A DNA stretch of 64,000 nucleotides from Zygnema cylindricum (Eukaryota > Streptophyta > Zygnematophyceae > Zygnematales > Zygnemataceae): positions 126,001-190,000 of the forward strand of contig JBBHKE010001405.1 of the NCBI GenBank assembly GCA_037447655.1, given 5' to 3'. The position numbers and the translations under genes are program-made. The number at the start of each line of letters is the position of its first letter. Positions within the stretch are counted from its first letter, which is position 1. Positions 22,722 through 34,234 of the stretch are shown piece after piece. The notes below the pieces were generated by a model that saw nothing but the letters and a program-made list of their open reading frames with translations, had not been told where the DNA came from and did not search any database.

Positions 22722-22820
22722 CACTGCTGTCCTCTTGCAGAATGCGAGTCTTTCTCGATGCTCGCGTGTGATTGGCCAGCTTTTGAACCAAAGCCGGAGT
22801 ATTTGTCCGACATGGCGATT
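22722..22820 (-). CDS. Paralogue A linker exon
   Basis: Acceptor GGTCTTTCCGCAG with the exon from 22820, donor CAGTG|GTATGT at 22722; 99 nt, entered and left in phase 1. In that phase it is open and reads SPCRTNTPALVQKLANHT and onward, with an N-glycosylation site (NHT). The corresponding sequence in copy C (about 58715-58640) is also similar at protein level (SPYRIKSS, LANYTGEHRERLAVC). The role is not recognisable. It would link the PAN-like domain to the stalk. Confidence 0.45.
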
Positions 22821-23054
22821 CTGCGGAAAGACCGACGGGGCAAAAATTAGAACAGCTGACTAAACAGCGTCAGAAATAGTGAGGAGAAACTGTGCCCGAT
22901 TCCCTTAGGGTTAATATATTTTAGGGTTTGATAATTTCTGTTTTTTTTTCTGCTCTTCCAGAAGCCAGTTTGCTGCATACCAGTTCCTAAAACTCAGGTT
23001 TAAGCTTTACCAAAAATATGAGTGACTGGAAAGGAAAGGAAAGGAGGAGCTCAC

Positions 23055-23354
23055 TCGCCAGCCGCCAATAGAAGTCGAGTGCTTCTCGCGATGGCCGATC
23101 GGCTTTCGCGTTTATTTGGAAGTCTCCTGTCGCGATGTCGAGCCAGCATCGGTGGTGCTTTTCGCCGTTTCCCGCGCCCTCGAATGCGACCCCCCCGCAG
23201 CGACAATTGGCGGAGCATCGCTTCTGGCACCAAGCGACGGCTGCCGCGCGACTGCCGACGAACGAGTACGGACCGTACGCTTTCAGAGATATCGCCCATC
23301 CGGCAACTTTCCGGTATTCGTCACGATGATGCTCCGCTTGTTCTGTCGTTTCTG
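23055..23354 (-). CDS. Paralogue A PAN/apple-like domain exon
   Basis: Strong acceptor (pyrimidine tract then TTTGCAG) with the exon starting at 23354, and donor GGCGA|GTGAGC at 23055; 300 nt, phase 1 on both sides, open throughout. The encoded 100 residues contain KAYGPYSFVGSRAAAVAWC, then CQKRCSANCRCGGVAF and RCWLDIATGDF. This spacing resembles the PAN/apple pattern (Cys-x3-Cys, small loop, G-x-A-F, then C-x-L), an extracellular binding module. Symmetric phase-1 exons are typical of shuffled extracellular modules. The upstream exon with the start codon and signal peptide was not identified. Copies: 18373-18176 (truncated) and 59254-58960 (with a nonsense codon). PAN assignment is from pattern only. 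Confidence 0.55.
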
Positions 23355-23525
23355 CTGCAAAGAAAGAAAAAGAAAAAACATAACACAAACAGAGGGCAAA
23401 AAGAGAAATAAGGGAAAACGGACGTCAACGAAGTGGACAAGCCGAGACAGGCGACGCCCAAATTGTTATTCCCACCTCGTATATATGACTAGAGCAAGCA
23501 GATAGTATAGCACGGTACTGTACTA

Positions 23526-23742
23526 CACCGCCAATCGTTATTAGCGTGTAAGTTTTTTTAGCGTATACGAATAATTAGCGTGGTTTACGCTAATTGGGAA
23601 TTTGGAAATTTTCGAAGAAATCGTCTATTCTAATTGAGAATTAGGGTTTTTTTTAAATAGTGTAGATAACTCTATTTGAGAATAAAAATAAAAAAAAGCG
23701 GGACAGAATTAGCGTACAAAACGCTAATAACGATTGGCGGTG
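23526..23742. mobile_element. MITE, TA-flanked, 217 bp
   Basis: Inverted ends CACCGCCAATCGTTATTAG and its complement, flanked by TA on both sides (23524-23525, 23743-23744). Removing it restores a sequence matching the empty site at about 59415-59445 (paralogue C). TA duplication points to a Tc1/mariner-type source. Confidence 0.9.
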
Positions 23743-23744
23743 TA

Positions 23745-23999
23745 GTGTACTGTCCCCCGAGAAGCGTACGCCTTACAATACTACTTTGTTCTGCCGTACG
23801 ATCCGTACATCAACTTTATGAAAGCGCAGAACTCCTCCCTCTCCGCTTTCTCTCCTCTCTTCCCTCCCCCTCTTACTTCGCCTCCATCTTGGAAACAACC
23901 TTAAAGACAAAACATTAAAAAGGGACGAAAGCCTGAAACGACAAAAACGATCTCACGAGGGCTCCTATCTCTTCAGCTCCTCGTCCCTCTGATGATCTG
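23745..23999 (-). promoter_or_regulatory. Putative 5' region of paralogue A
   Basis: Sequence between the MITE and the G-box array is conserved with 60570-60780 and partly with 18490-18720. It is likely upstream untranslated or promoter sequence of the minus-strand gene, but no TATA or start codon could be fixed. Confidence 0.35.
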
Positions 24000-24470
24000 C
24001 CACGTGGCAGCTGTCCAGTTTGACACCTGGCAGCCTTACAATTGCCACGAGGCAGGTCCACAGTCTACCGCGTAGCAGATCTATTTCGCCACGTGGCAGT
24101 TCAGCAGTTTCACACGTGCGAGTTTTACAGTTGTGGGTTCAATTTGTCGCATGGCAGCTTCGTAATGTGCCACGTGGCAGTTTTATATTTTGCCACGTGA
24201 AGCTCAGGTTTGCGATCTGACAGTTCAATTTTACCACGTGGCCGCTCTACAACTTGCAGCGTGACATCTCAGCAGTTTGCCACGTGGCAGCTATAGCAGC
24301 TCACCTGTGTGACGGGTGGCATATCTGCACTTTGCCACGAGGCAGATCTGCACTTTGCCACGTGGAAGATCAGCACTTTACCACGTGGCAGATCTGCACT
24401 TTGCCACGTGGCAGTCCGCCTCCCATTGGCTGGTGGGAGGAACTCACCAATGTGTGCCACGTGGCGGTCG
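24000..24470. promoter_or_regulatory. G-box (CACGTG) repeat array, copy 2
   Basis: About eleven perfect CACGTG cores plus variants, in degenerate units TGCCACGTGGCAGATCTGCACTT. The best-ordered stretch, 24357-24405, has a 22-bp period, about two helical turns. It sits upstream of the paralogue A exons. A shared TGACGTCA palindrome follows at about 24815. Confidence 0.75.
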
Positions 24471-25016
24471 GAAGTGAAGGCAGCTGTGATGGGGAGACAG
24501 GAAATCGAAAAAGAAAAAAGAAAGGCAAAGGAGAAAGAAAGATAGTCAGCAGCGAGGGAAGGAGCACAAGTTGTCGGAAAGATATTAAAAGAGTGTGCAC
24601 CTAGCAACGTCGCACGCAGGTCCTTCCATTTTCGGCAAAATAAGGAACTTTCCAGAAGTTTTCATTAAAAATCCGAACTTTTATGTTTGAATTAAATTGT
24701 TAAAACATAAAAATTATTTTGTTGTAAGCTATGAGTCTTGCAGCTATGATCTCCGCCATAACAAACGAGTGTCAGGAGGATTGCTTTTCAGGGCTTCCAT
24801 CATTATGTTTTTCGTGACGTCACCTAATCCGTTGGTAAACACGAGGATGGCGAGAGACAGAGAGAGACGCGCACATTGGCTGCGAGGACGGGCGATCTCC
24901 ATATCTAGTACGGAAGTTGGCGCCTTCGATGGCGAAGAAAGCGAGGCAGCCGTTTGGTGCCGAATGAGATGAGAGATCTTTCGAGTTATGATTAGAGCTG
25001 CGTTTTGTTACTCGAA
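24471..25016. other. Distal upstream flank of paralogue A
   Basis: Similar to 19085-19540. Contains TGACGTCA near 24815. No gene recognised; short frames have no family match. Confidence 0.45.
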
Positions 25017-25022
25017 TAGTAG

Positions 25023-25230
25023 CGAATCGTTATTAGCGTCTAAGGTTTTTTTCGCCACTTCAAACATCTTTTCTCCGTACACACTTGCTGGGTTGTAGAT
25101 CTGACGGTTGCGATTGAAAGGTAACATTCTCAGCTTCCGATTGGCGGTCTCACATTGAAATTTCAGCAAGTGTGTACGGATGAAGATGTTTTAAGCGGCG
25201 AAAAAAACCTTACACGCTAATAACGATTCA
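25023..25230. mobile_element. Foldback MITE with arms of about 70 bp
   Basis: Left arm 25023-25092 (CGAATCGTTATTAGCGTCTAA, then AACATCTT and ACACACTTGCT) is repeated inverted at 25161-25230 (AGCAAGTGTGT ... CGCTAATAACGATTC). A 68-bp centre separates the arms. The end sequences relate it to the CACCG...TTAGCG MITEs. Confidence 0.8.
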
Positions 25231-26183
25231 CCGTTTAAACTGTAGCATCACTTCTGTAGGTCAGAGGTCACAATGTCAGAATCTCAACAATCCAAATCCG
25301 ATATTCTGTTTGTTTTTTGTAGGGCATACCCGGCCGTACCTTTTTTTTTTTTTTTGTTTTTGAATCAGAGTGAAGTTCCATGGGACACACTGTAATTGTA
25401 CGGCCAACATTACAGGATGCCACAATTTGAACGATGTTCTATTGCTCAGAGTCTGTAATCCACGTGTTCATAATTTAGTGGTACCACGTGAGTTAAGATC
25501 GGATATTGAAAATCGTCAATGATTTTCACACCGACCAAAAATCCTCATTTGAAACCATGTACGTGCGGACTCAGGTCATCGTTCAACACAACTTTTGTAC
25601 TTTTTGCAGACGCCTTGTGGGATACCACCTCATCTTTTTGGGTTCCTGTTTTCTCGCGTGACGAATGAGCATTGCCAAAAATAGTGTGATGAATGGGCGG
25701 TTACAAAAATAGCGTGACAAAAGTGCGTTACGAGATTTCGTTTGTATTTTTTGTTCGATTTTCGAATGCGTATATCGTGTGCGAAATTTTTGATTTCCGT
25801 TGGTTGCCATGTTGACACGTACGTTCATTACCCAGCGTGGCGCGGCTCAAATTTTTCTGTAAATGGTGATGTACCTCGCGCGAAGGTTCATCACCAATTA
25901 CATAAACTTTTGAAGCGAGTGCTTCGCGAAAACATATCCAACGGTATCTTTAACTCCCATACCTTTGTAGAATATTGGCATGATTCTTTGTAATGTTGTT
26001 TCCTTATAAAAATAAAATAAGAAGTACGGAGTAGTACGGAGAAGTCCTAATTTCTCTAAACAACCTCACTTTTCGTGTAATAGAACTTCACCCTCACCCG
26101 GCCTAAATTAGGCCAGCCTCCAAAATTTGGCACCCAAATCCGTTTTGGATCACAAAGCAAAATAATGCTGGATTGTATGGACA
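25231..26183. other. No gene recognised
   Basis: Includes an 83-codon plus-strand frame at 25742-25993 and minus-strand frames over 25583-25828 with no recognisable motif. Confidence 0.4.
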
Positions 26184-28475
26184 CACCGTGAATCGCTACA
26201 CCGCCAATCGTTATTAGTGTCGAATTTTAAATAGTGTTGAAGAAAATTTACTGTAATTGATGCTAATTAAGAATTTGAAAATTTTCAAAATAAAGGTGTA
26301 TTCTAATTTCGGCGTTTATGCTAATTTGGGAACAGCAAAAATAGAATATTCGTCGTACGATTATATACATTAATATATGTATCCGTACAAAATATTAGAA
26401 ATAGTACGCCGTCTCGAATTTAAAATATCCGTACATGCTATACTAATTTACGTGTCAGACTAATAATCCCATTTTTTTTAGCGCACGTTCCTATGCGTGC
26501 GCGTCTGATTTAATTCATCTTTTATAAATTTTCACTTGAAATGGTACAATTATGTACGGTCTGACGTCGACCGTACACCACACCATTCATATTTTATTGT
26601 ACTTTCACGCTTTACTTTATTTTGTACGGTACCTTAATTAATGTCAAGGAAAAATTAAAATCATGTATCCTATTTGAAAAAAAAAATCAAAATTTTAAGA
26701 ACCTAAATTAGTGACTTTGACACTAATAACGATTCGCGGTGTACTAACGTTGACAAATAATTAGCTTAAAAAACAAATCAGTGTTATCAATTCTAATTTG
26801 GCTTCAAGCCTATTGGAAAAAAAAAATGTACTCTAATTTATTCAACAACGCTACTTTGGGTACAGTTTGACAATATTGTAGCCGCGACTGACATTTTCAC
26901 ACTATAATAGATACGAATATTCTAAGATTTGACAAAACGTACACCGTCACGTGAGTCTGACTGGTGTTTGCGTCGGATTGTTAGAACACAAACCTAACTC
27001 TTTACTTTAACGCGTAGTGGTATATGTCCATGTAACCGTTCCTTGTAATCATTATATTTGATTTTAGAGAAGTTTCTTTGTACTATTTTTCATAGCGAAA
27101 GCAATGTGCGAAAATTAAATCGGAACCTTTGAAAGGTGGCGGTTGTACACGTGGGTACAACTTGTGACCATTGAAGACGACTACGAAACCTCTGACAATT
27201 GGTGACGTAAAATAACGACGGTACACCGTGAATCGTTAGTAGCGTTTAGAAATTATTAGGGTCAATAATCAATTAGTGTTATTAATAGTAATTTGTGTAT
27301 CAAACCCATTTTGAAAAAAAAAAATGTAATTTCTCAATAACGCTGATTTAGGTGTACAAAATCTGCGGTCATTACATGCACATTAAAACAGGTAAAAATA
27401 CATAATCTGACAACCCGTACCACGTCGCGTCCTTTTAGTGTAATTAATCCATAATTATAATTTGGGTTCCCGGGTTAATAATTAATACGTCGTTCATAAT
27501 TATACACTAAAACAGGTACGAGAAAAAATATTCGAAACGTACGGGTTTATGTCCTTTCACTCAAATTTATTCACAATTCTAATAACTGTATTTTTCACAC
27601 GCGGTGGATATTATTACAGTAAAAGAGGTGCGAGGACAACATAGGACAAAACGTACACCGTCACGTGATAATGTCAATTCCATGCTTCGGGTTGTAAAAC
27701 GCAATTACCCTTTAACGCAACGTAACCGTACAACTTTAAAGTGTAAATCCAGTTCCGTTTGATGTTGTATAATGAACGAAACTATAACGACTGGTATTCC
27801 GTGTTTACGTTTTATTTCGTAGAACTTACATTGAAATGAGTGATTAATCCTAATTTCCTTGACGCTCGCAGGGAGAACGAGCATTTTTTGACATTAATAT
27901 GGACCCTTAACTTTAAAAAGGTGCCCGTTGGGTTGTTTTATTAGAATTCATACATTGTAACATAGGCACTTAATTCTCATAAGGATGCGTTTAGTCGGTC
28001 CAAACAGATAATAAACCACTAATTAGGATACATGTTAATTCTAATGGAAGGTAAGATGGGAAACAAACCACTAATTAGGATACATGTTAATACTGATTGG
28101 GGGTAAAACGTCCACGAAAGCTAATCAGCCGACGTCAAAAGAGTATCATTAGTTTTTGCCGAAAACACGTGGCTTGTTACTATATCCAAATACTATCCAC
28201 TTATTTCTAAAGTTGGTCATTTAGGGTAATGACGTTGGAAAAACCGTTTGTCATGGTTACGACACCCTCATTTCATCCCATCAACTTTTTGCCTTATAAC
28301 CTCTAAGTCGGAGGTGTTTCCATGGCAACATCAACAATTTCGTCTTAGATGTACAGCCAAATTGAACCAATTTGGCTTTTAAATATTCCCATTTTTTTGC
28401 AGCAATTCTAAATATCTTGAAATCTGAAAGCCAATCAATAGTTCAAAATTTGAAATTTGAACTAAATCGAGCAGA
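26184..28475. repeat. Field of related MITE ends and degenerate internal units
   Basis: Left-type ends CACCGTGAATCG occur at 26184 and 27224, and a complete element lies at 26199-26741. Internal blocks recur in degenerate form: an ACACTAAAACAGGTA-like block (26890, 27375, 27500, 27615), then a (GA)CAAAACGTACACCGTCACGTG-like block (26400, 26935, 27412, 27650). The 41641-42129 MITE carries the same internal blocks. A 54-bp direct repeat (ACCACTAATTAGGATACATG) occurs at about 28014 and 28068. No coding sequence. Confidence 0.6.
26199..26741. mobile_element. MITE, TA-flanked, 543 bp, nested in another MITE end
   Basis: Ends CACCGCCAATCGTTATTAG and CTAATAACGATTCGCGGTG, TA on both sides (26197-26198, 26742-26743). 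To its left, CACCGTGAATCGC (26184-26196) is the start of a second MITE of the same family, whose next bases after the insertion (CTAACGTTGAC) continue that end. So it inserted into the TA inside the terminal repeat of a sister element. Confidence 0.75.
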
Positions 28476-28779
28476 ATGGCAATTCCCTCAGTTTTTACTA
28501 ATCAATTTCATTTTCACTTGCATCTCATGTATTATATAAATAAAGTTGTGAATCCGACAATGACACTACTAACTCCTTGTCCTCATTTGCTTAGGTCGCC
28601 ATTCCCTTCATTTTCGGCTGCGCTTTCTTCTTATTTATTAAGAAATATTAAGGGTTTGAAAGTATGTGGACCCTCACAAGAATGTGGGGTGCCAACCCAA
28701 GCAATAACATCAATAGTCCCGCTAACACTCTGTCTGAAAACAGGGAAGAAGTTGAGAGGATTTCTTTATTTTGCCATTT

Positions 28780-31025
28780 ATTTGCAGAAAAATGTCATAC
28801 ATCTAAACGCAATGGGAAGTGTAGAGGTTAAAACAAGATGGTAGAAAATTAAGCAAAAATTGAACCATTTGATGTACACTTGAAAACAGACACGGTATAC
28901 AAACCTACAAATTCCAAAAATATAAGAAAGAAATAGAAAAAAATATTGAGAGACATAAAAAAAAAACAAGTTCTGATTTGCTAGTTTGACTAATGTTTTT
29001 TGAGACAAATACAACAATTTACAGGTGCCATTTATATATGTTTTGATGGTAATATAGCGCGGTATAATTGTTGTGTACTTTATTATTTTAGAATATGAAG
29101 TGTGTCCACTAAACAAAAAACATTTTTTTTAAATGTCTTTCTGTTTAGGCTACACCTTTAGAATGAGATGGAGAGGGAGGCTGGGAAACAGAAATCGGGG
29201 ATTCTGAAGGTGGTGTTGAAGGATAAGAAGTCAGGGATTCTCAAGGTGGTGTTGAAGGATATGAAATCTCTGAAAGATCCAAAGAGAAAAAGTAAGAGAA
29301 TGATTCAAAAATGTATTCTAAAAATGTCAACTCCAAAATGATATGTTCGTCATGTGCTTCTACTCCGATTAAGGTGATGTATTTCTCAATCAAAATTTCA
29401 TCAATGTCTTAAACACTCGCAACTCGATAAAAAATAAAGTCGCAAAAGCTAATGATTTTCCAAGCCTAAACCCGCATGAAAATTCTTTTCATTTTTTACT
29501 CGACCGATTTGAAAAATCATTCTATACACCATTGCCACATTCCCGTATAATTCAACGATCGAAGTGTCTCTACAGTAACAATGCTCACTATAAAAATTAT
29601 ATTAAATAAAGCAAAAAAAACATAATTCAACCTTCTACCAGTATCTCATCAGTAATAATACTCGTTGTAATTAATGTGGATTCTTTTAAAAGTACATAGC
29701 AAAATATAAGTACTTGGCAAAAATCGTTTCCGTAAACTAACTTCCATTTTAGAGTTTACCTTAAGCTTGAGGTGGAGGAGGTGAAGGACGTGGAAGTGAA
29801 AGAGGTGGAGGTGACATCGCTGAAAGATTCAAAGGGAAAAATTTAGAAACAGACAAAAATAAATTCGTCATTTGTTTCTACAAAGACTTCGGTGGTGTTT
29901 TTCTTCAACTAATATGTCATAAGTGTCATACATGTTTTTCTTTCAACAAAAACTAAATTTCAATATCGAACTATGACATCATAATTATAATTTTGATTAG
30001 AACTAATCTAATTATGATTTGGCAAAAATGCACACATAGAGCTAACTGCCAGCCCGGCCAAGTAACTTTTGAATTCCAAACTTGCTGCTTAGATTCTGGT
30101 TAGCATACTTTGATCCAAAGATTTCTTCATTACCGATGCCCAAAAGTTACCTTTCCTATGTTCTATTTCTTTTACCTCTAACACCTATGTTTGATTCTTA
30201 TTTCACATACATCATATATAAGGATGATGCAAGGTTTACACCATTATCAATAGTTATGACTCTCAAAAGTAAGTCCAATTAACAATTCACACGATTTTTT
30301 TTTTTATTGATCAGGGGGTCAAGATACTCGTGCTTAACACTTGCCGTATTTTCACAATAAAACTTCTCAAAAGTGATAACTTCAAATGGATAATAAATCC
30401 TTATGCATCAACCTAACAAAAGTCTGGCGGAATCCATTACACAATAATTGTTACTGTTTAATTTTATTAATTATTGTTTTTGGAAAAACACACCAATCAT
30501 CAAAACAACGCAAAAAACAATGACTAATTATCTGACAAATATAACGCGAATTGGTTAAGTCAAGAGTATGTGAAATAGATTATATGAGCAGTTTGGGTTT
30601 TGGAGGCTTACTTGGTTATTTTACGTTCAGAGTATTAACACTATCTATTGCCCATTTTGATTCCACTTTGATGATTTTTTTGGGCATTCACAAGCCAAAC
30701 TGAGGCGAGAAATTGAAGCTTGTGCAGTTGTAGTCATTGGCGCATGTATCCCCACAGTATTGCAAAGCATATTTCACAATGTAGCCTGCCATGTTATACC
30801 CTATGATATCGTTCAAACGGGAGTGCTTTCCTCCGAACTCTTCCCAAGAAAATTTTTTTGTGCATATTGAATTATAAACACGAAAGTTTTGACATGTTAG
30901 GTTTTGATGGATAAAGTAATCATTCACACTTTTAAAATATTCAAAAATTTGTACAGTTTCTTAAGTTTAGAATCACATTTACTATGATTTTCTGGAGCAT
31001 AACATGAGATTACGAATGCTACAAA
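28780..31025 (-). pseudogene. Paralogue B/C, 3' half: decayed exons
   Basis: Similar to paralogue A from about 21085 to 22225. Recognisable parts: stalk exon at about 29420-29160, keeping ITLIGVEAHDEHIILEL and Ser/Pro repeats but with an in-frame TGA; a second stalk-like exon at about 29822-29760 (MSPPPLSLPRPSPPPP) ending in a stop; and a PAN-like exon at about 30927-30698 with NLTCQNF, YCGDTCANDYNCTSFNF and a GTGAAT donor. The exon for the membrane segment is absent: similarity ends at 28790. The 5' end of this half is cut at 31025 by E7; the rest of the gene resumes at 58111. Confidence 0.55.
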
Positions 31026-31635
31026 TAATAGTATTGGTGGAGAATTCGAGCGACCAAAGCAAGCCCCGCAGCCACGAACCCATAGACCTTAAGGCTGGTT
31101 ACACGAATACCTTAACACAGGTTACACGAATAGGGGTCAAATGAGTCATAAAGAATAGATAGAAAGCATTAGAAGGCAAAGGTGAGGAATAACATTACAT
31201 TCACACCATAGAGATAGATTTTCAAATAAGCCATAGCTTTGATTATAACAGTTTAGGAAGTACAAACAAGAGACTCTCCTAATAAAGTCCAATCCACAAA
31301 CTTCCTATTTTCTTATGCTGTACGTTGAATACTCTGAATGATTTGATTGATTAAAGTTGTATTGTCTCTTTTGCAATAATGTCTATTTGTATGCTTCTAA
31401 TATTGCATTTAATGTATCATGCCTACACTTTTGGTCTAGTCATATAATGACACCTGTACAAGTTTGCCGCTACACAACCACACTACAAATAAATGCAAAC
31501 GTTCACATGAAACGAGAACTAACGTCCTCCAAAATTTCGGGCGATATTCTTTTGAACCGTTGTACTCCACGATGTGTCTGTGGTAGGGTAAAATCGACGA
31601 TGGATGATGTCACCCAAAAGCGTACAAAACAAACA
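31026..31635 (-). repeat. 3' LTR of E7
   Basis: 610 bp. Matches 51325-51485 plus 57680-58110, the 5' LTR split by E8. Confidence 0.85.
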
Positions 31636-32033
31636 CTCCAACTTGGTTTTAGGCTTACATCATTTCATCCGTTTGATTTTAGTGCCGATGACTTCAAACC
31701 AATGTTGAAGTCGCGCAAAATAAATGTTTTTGTCGATGGTATGGTTGTCGTACACTTGTTGATATTGATGACCTATATGACCTACCCTTGAAGAGTATGT
31801 AATTTCAACTTCCCTTTGAATGTGGAGCAAAATTTGGAACTCGCTGTCCTCTAAAAATCTTGTACTTCGAGTGATCCTTTCGGTGAACCAATAAGAGTCC
31901 TCTGTCCACAATGTGCCATGTAAGAATGTTTGATTCGATGGAGATATGGCGTGGTCTCATTCGGTTCCAACTCTTCGAATATTGACGGCGGCGGACTCGT
32001 CGCCTCAGATGTAGTTTTGAACTGTCCTTTGGC
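31636..32033 (-). other. E7 internal, 3' end
   Basis: Overlapping minus-strand frames (31911-31660, 32044-31805, 32066-31851) without a recognised domain. A copia RNase H would normally lie here but its motifs are not visible. Confidence 0.35.
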
Positions 32034-32342
32034 ACATAGTTCAAAAGTAGGTGAAAGTAGGCCCATACAATATGCCTATTTGGTGAAAAACATACAATAT
32101 GACCTTACGAGCCATATTGTACTCGGACCTATTCGGACCAATTAAAACATTCAGACCAAAAATTGAACCAATTAAAACATTTGAACCAAAATATTTTAAT
32201 TACACTGTCAGATTTGGACGATCGGACGGTTGCTGATCAAAGTTGCGATCTAAAAAGATCACATGAAAAGCCCATAACACATCTTACGATAAAAGCGACG
32301 ACCAAAGGCCTACCATAAAAACGCCTACTTTTGAACTATGTT
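32034..32342. mobile_element. MITE with ACATAGTTCAAAAGTAGG ends
   Basis: ACATAGTTCAAAAGTAGG at about 32034 and its complement CCTACTTTTGAACTATGT at about 32342 enclose about 309 bp with no coding capacity. The flanks do not give a clear target duplication. Unrelated to the CACCG family. Confidence 0.8.
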
Positions 32343-32445
32343 TGCCATGACTAACTACCTGCACAAATGTCAGTTAGGTCTCTTGCCGTTTGCATGCTTG
32401 TTGTCAAGTGTCTGATATGATTCCCCTCCATCGTACGGTCCGTGT

Positions 32446-34234
32446 TCACTTGTTGCAAATGCGCTTACTTTGGCCGTATATGGTACCAAAGTTGTCGATA
32501 GCGCATTTTTCGCTCCTCTGAGGGTGTGAGTTAATTTCTTGAACCAATTTCATTGGTTCAACTTCTCTTCCAATTTTATTTCTGCTCATATTAGGCCGCA
32601 TGGCGGAAATTTGCGCTAGCAATTTTTCGCCATTGAAAAACTCACTTTGCTGTAATTTCGTGCAAAGTGATCGTACTCGAACCTTTTGATTGACGCCTAC
32701 CGTGCGATTGTAATTTTCCCTTTCGCGCCTTCGCCGCATTTTGAGGAATGTACTTTCGTTCAGTACATGTCCTTTCACTAAACCCTCAAGGACAAAAGTT
32801 CTTAGAATTTTCTGTAGACTTGTCATTTATAATTCTGACATTTCATCTATCCCTTCTCTGCTCCTTCATCTCTTCTTCCCTCTGTAGGTTCCTGTTGCCT
32901 CTCGGCCTTTCTTCCTCCCCTTTGATAATCGAAATTTTTGCCTTTCCTAGCAGCCTCCTGCAATCAAGTCTTGCTACTGTTAATAGTCTTTTGGAAGCCT
33001 CCTTTTCAGGTGTCTTGCTACTGTTAATAGCCTTTTGGAAGCCTGCTTTTCTGGTTTCTCTTTCGCGATAGGCAGTTTTTCCAAATATGCAATCATGAGA
33101 GGTGAATTAGGAAATAGGGTTAGGATCTTTAGCTCTCCATCCACGTCTTCCGTTTTACAGTTCTTATCGAGTTTATTTTTGCCACTGTTGGCAGAACCGC
33201 TTCTCCCGTCGCAACTATGGCTTGGAGACATGATTTTGAGAAAAACTTTTTCTTCAAGGTGAGTGATGATTCCTCCTTCTTGGATGCCTGCTCTATTGCC
33301 TCTTTTCTGCAAATTCGTAGCAGGGCATCTTTAAATGTTTCATAAAGTTTGACTCCTTTTCCTCTAGCCAACTTTACTAACTCCTTGGTTTCCTTTTCTG
33401 GCTGGTTAAGTAAGGCTTGCTGTTCTATAGATTTTGGAGGATTTGACTTTAATTCTCCCACTATCATGTCTTTGATTCTCCCACTATCCTGCTACTCTCT
33501 AGGTTGCTGTGGTGAGTTACTATTTGCCCCTTCCCTTTATTCATTAAGCATCTTTTTTTATTTCCAACTAGGTTTGCCATTTTGTTTTCTTTTTCTGCAT
33601 TTTTCTGAACATTCTGGAATCTCAATTTTCCCATAGGTTCCTTTTTATGCAGATTCTCTTCGATCGGTTCCTTGATCCTGTTGTTAAATCTTGACTCTGT
33701 GTTATTTGAATCCCTTACAACAATCTGGCCTTTTTGGAGCTTCTCTTTCTTAGAGTTATCCTTCGGCTGCTCTCGTAAGACTTCCACCCATTCTTTGTTT
33801 TGGATGCTATTAAGGCTCAATCTGGTTTTAGAAAAGTTAGGTGCCTCTGCTATGTTTTTTTGTCTGTCTTGTCCTAGTGTGTCATGTCCTAGTATGTCAT
33901 GTCCTAGTCTCCTTTCCTAGTCTCCTATCCTAGTCTGAGTATAAATCATTCCTCCTCTGCCTTGCACATCTATGTTTGAAGGTTTGATGATTGATTCACT
34001 TACTACCATAGCTGTCATTTTTTGACTTATACCAGATTTGATGCTTGTGAAGTTGTGGAAGCTTCCCTTGCTTCCTTGCTTCGCTGTACCTGTGTGAGAT
34101 GAGGATGATTTAACTCTAGTTGGTGTTGGCCGCCGCTGATCTGCTGATTGAGGCTTTCCTTTCCGCCTTGTGCTTCTCAACAAGCACACAATTCCCCCTT
34201 CTATATCACCACTAGTTCTCCCATTGCTTCCCAA
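32446..34234 (-). pseudogene. Decayed lysine-rich reading frames in E7, unknown
   Basis: Successive minus-strand pieces (34234-33917, 33820-33464, 33467-33129, 33312-32980, 32826-32446) cover nearly 1.8 kb. Composition is coding-like and Lys/Glu/Ser-rich, for example KKKFFSKSCLQAIVATGE and GKLRFQNVQKNAEKENK. This suggests one former long frame. I recognise no retrotransposon or host family. A 45-bp direct duplication (TTGCTACTGTTAATAG) lies at about 32970 and 33015, and CCTAGT-rich short repeats at 33870-33935. Could be a captured gene fragment or an unfamiliar element-encoded protein. Confidence 0.3.

Noticed and set aside
28476-28844. 122-codon plus-strand frame next to paralogue B
   Set aside because: No family resemblance; its end overlaps sequence homologous to an intron of paralogue A.
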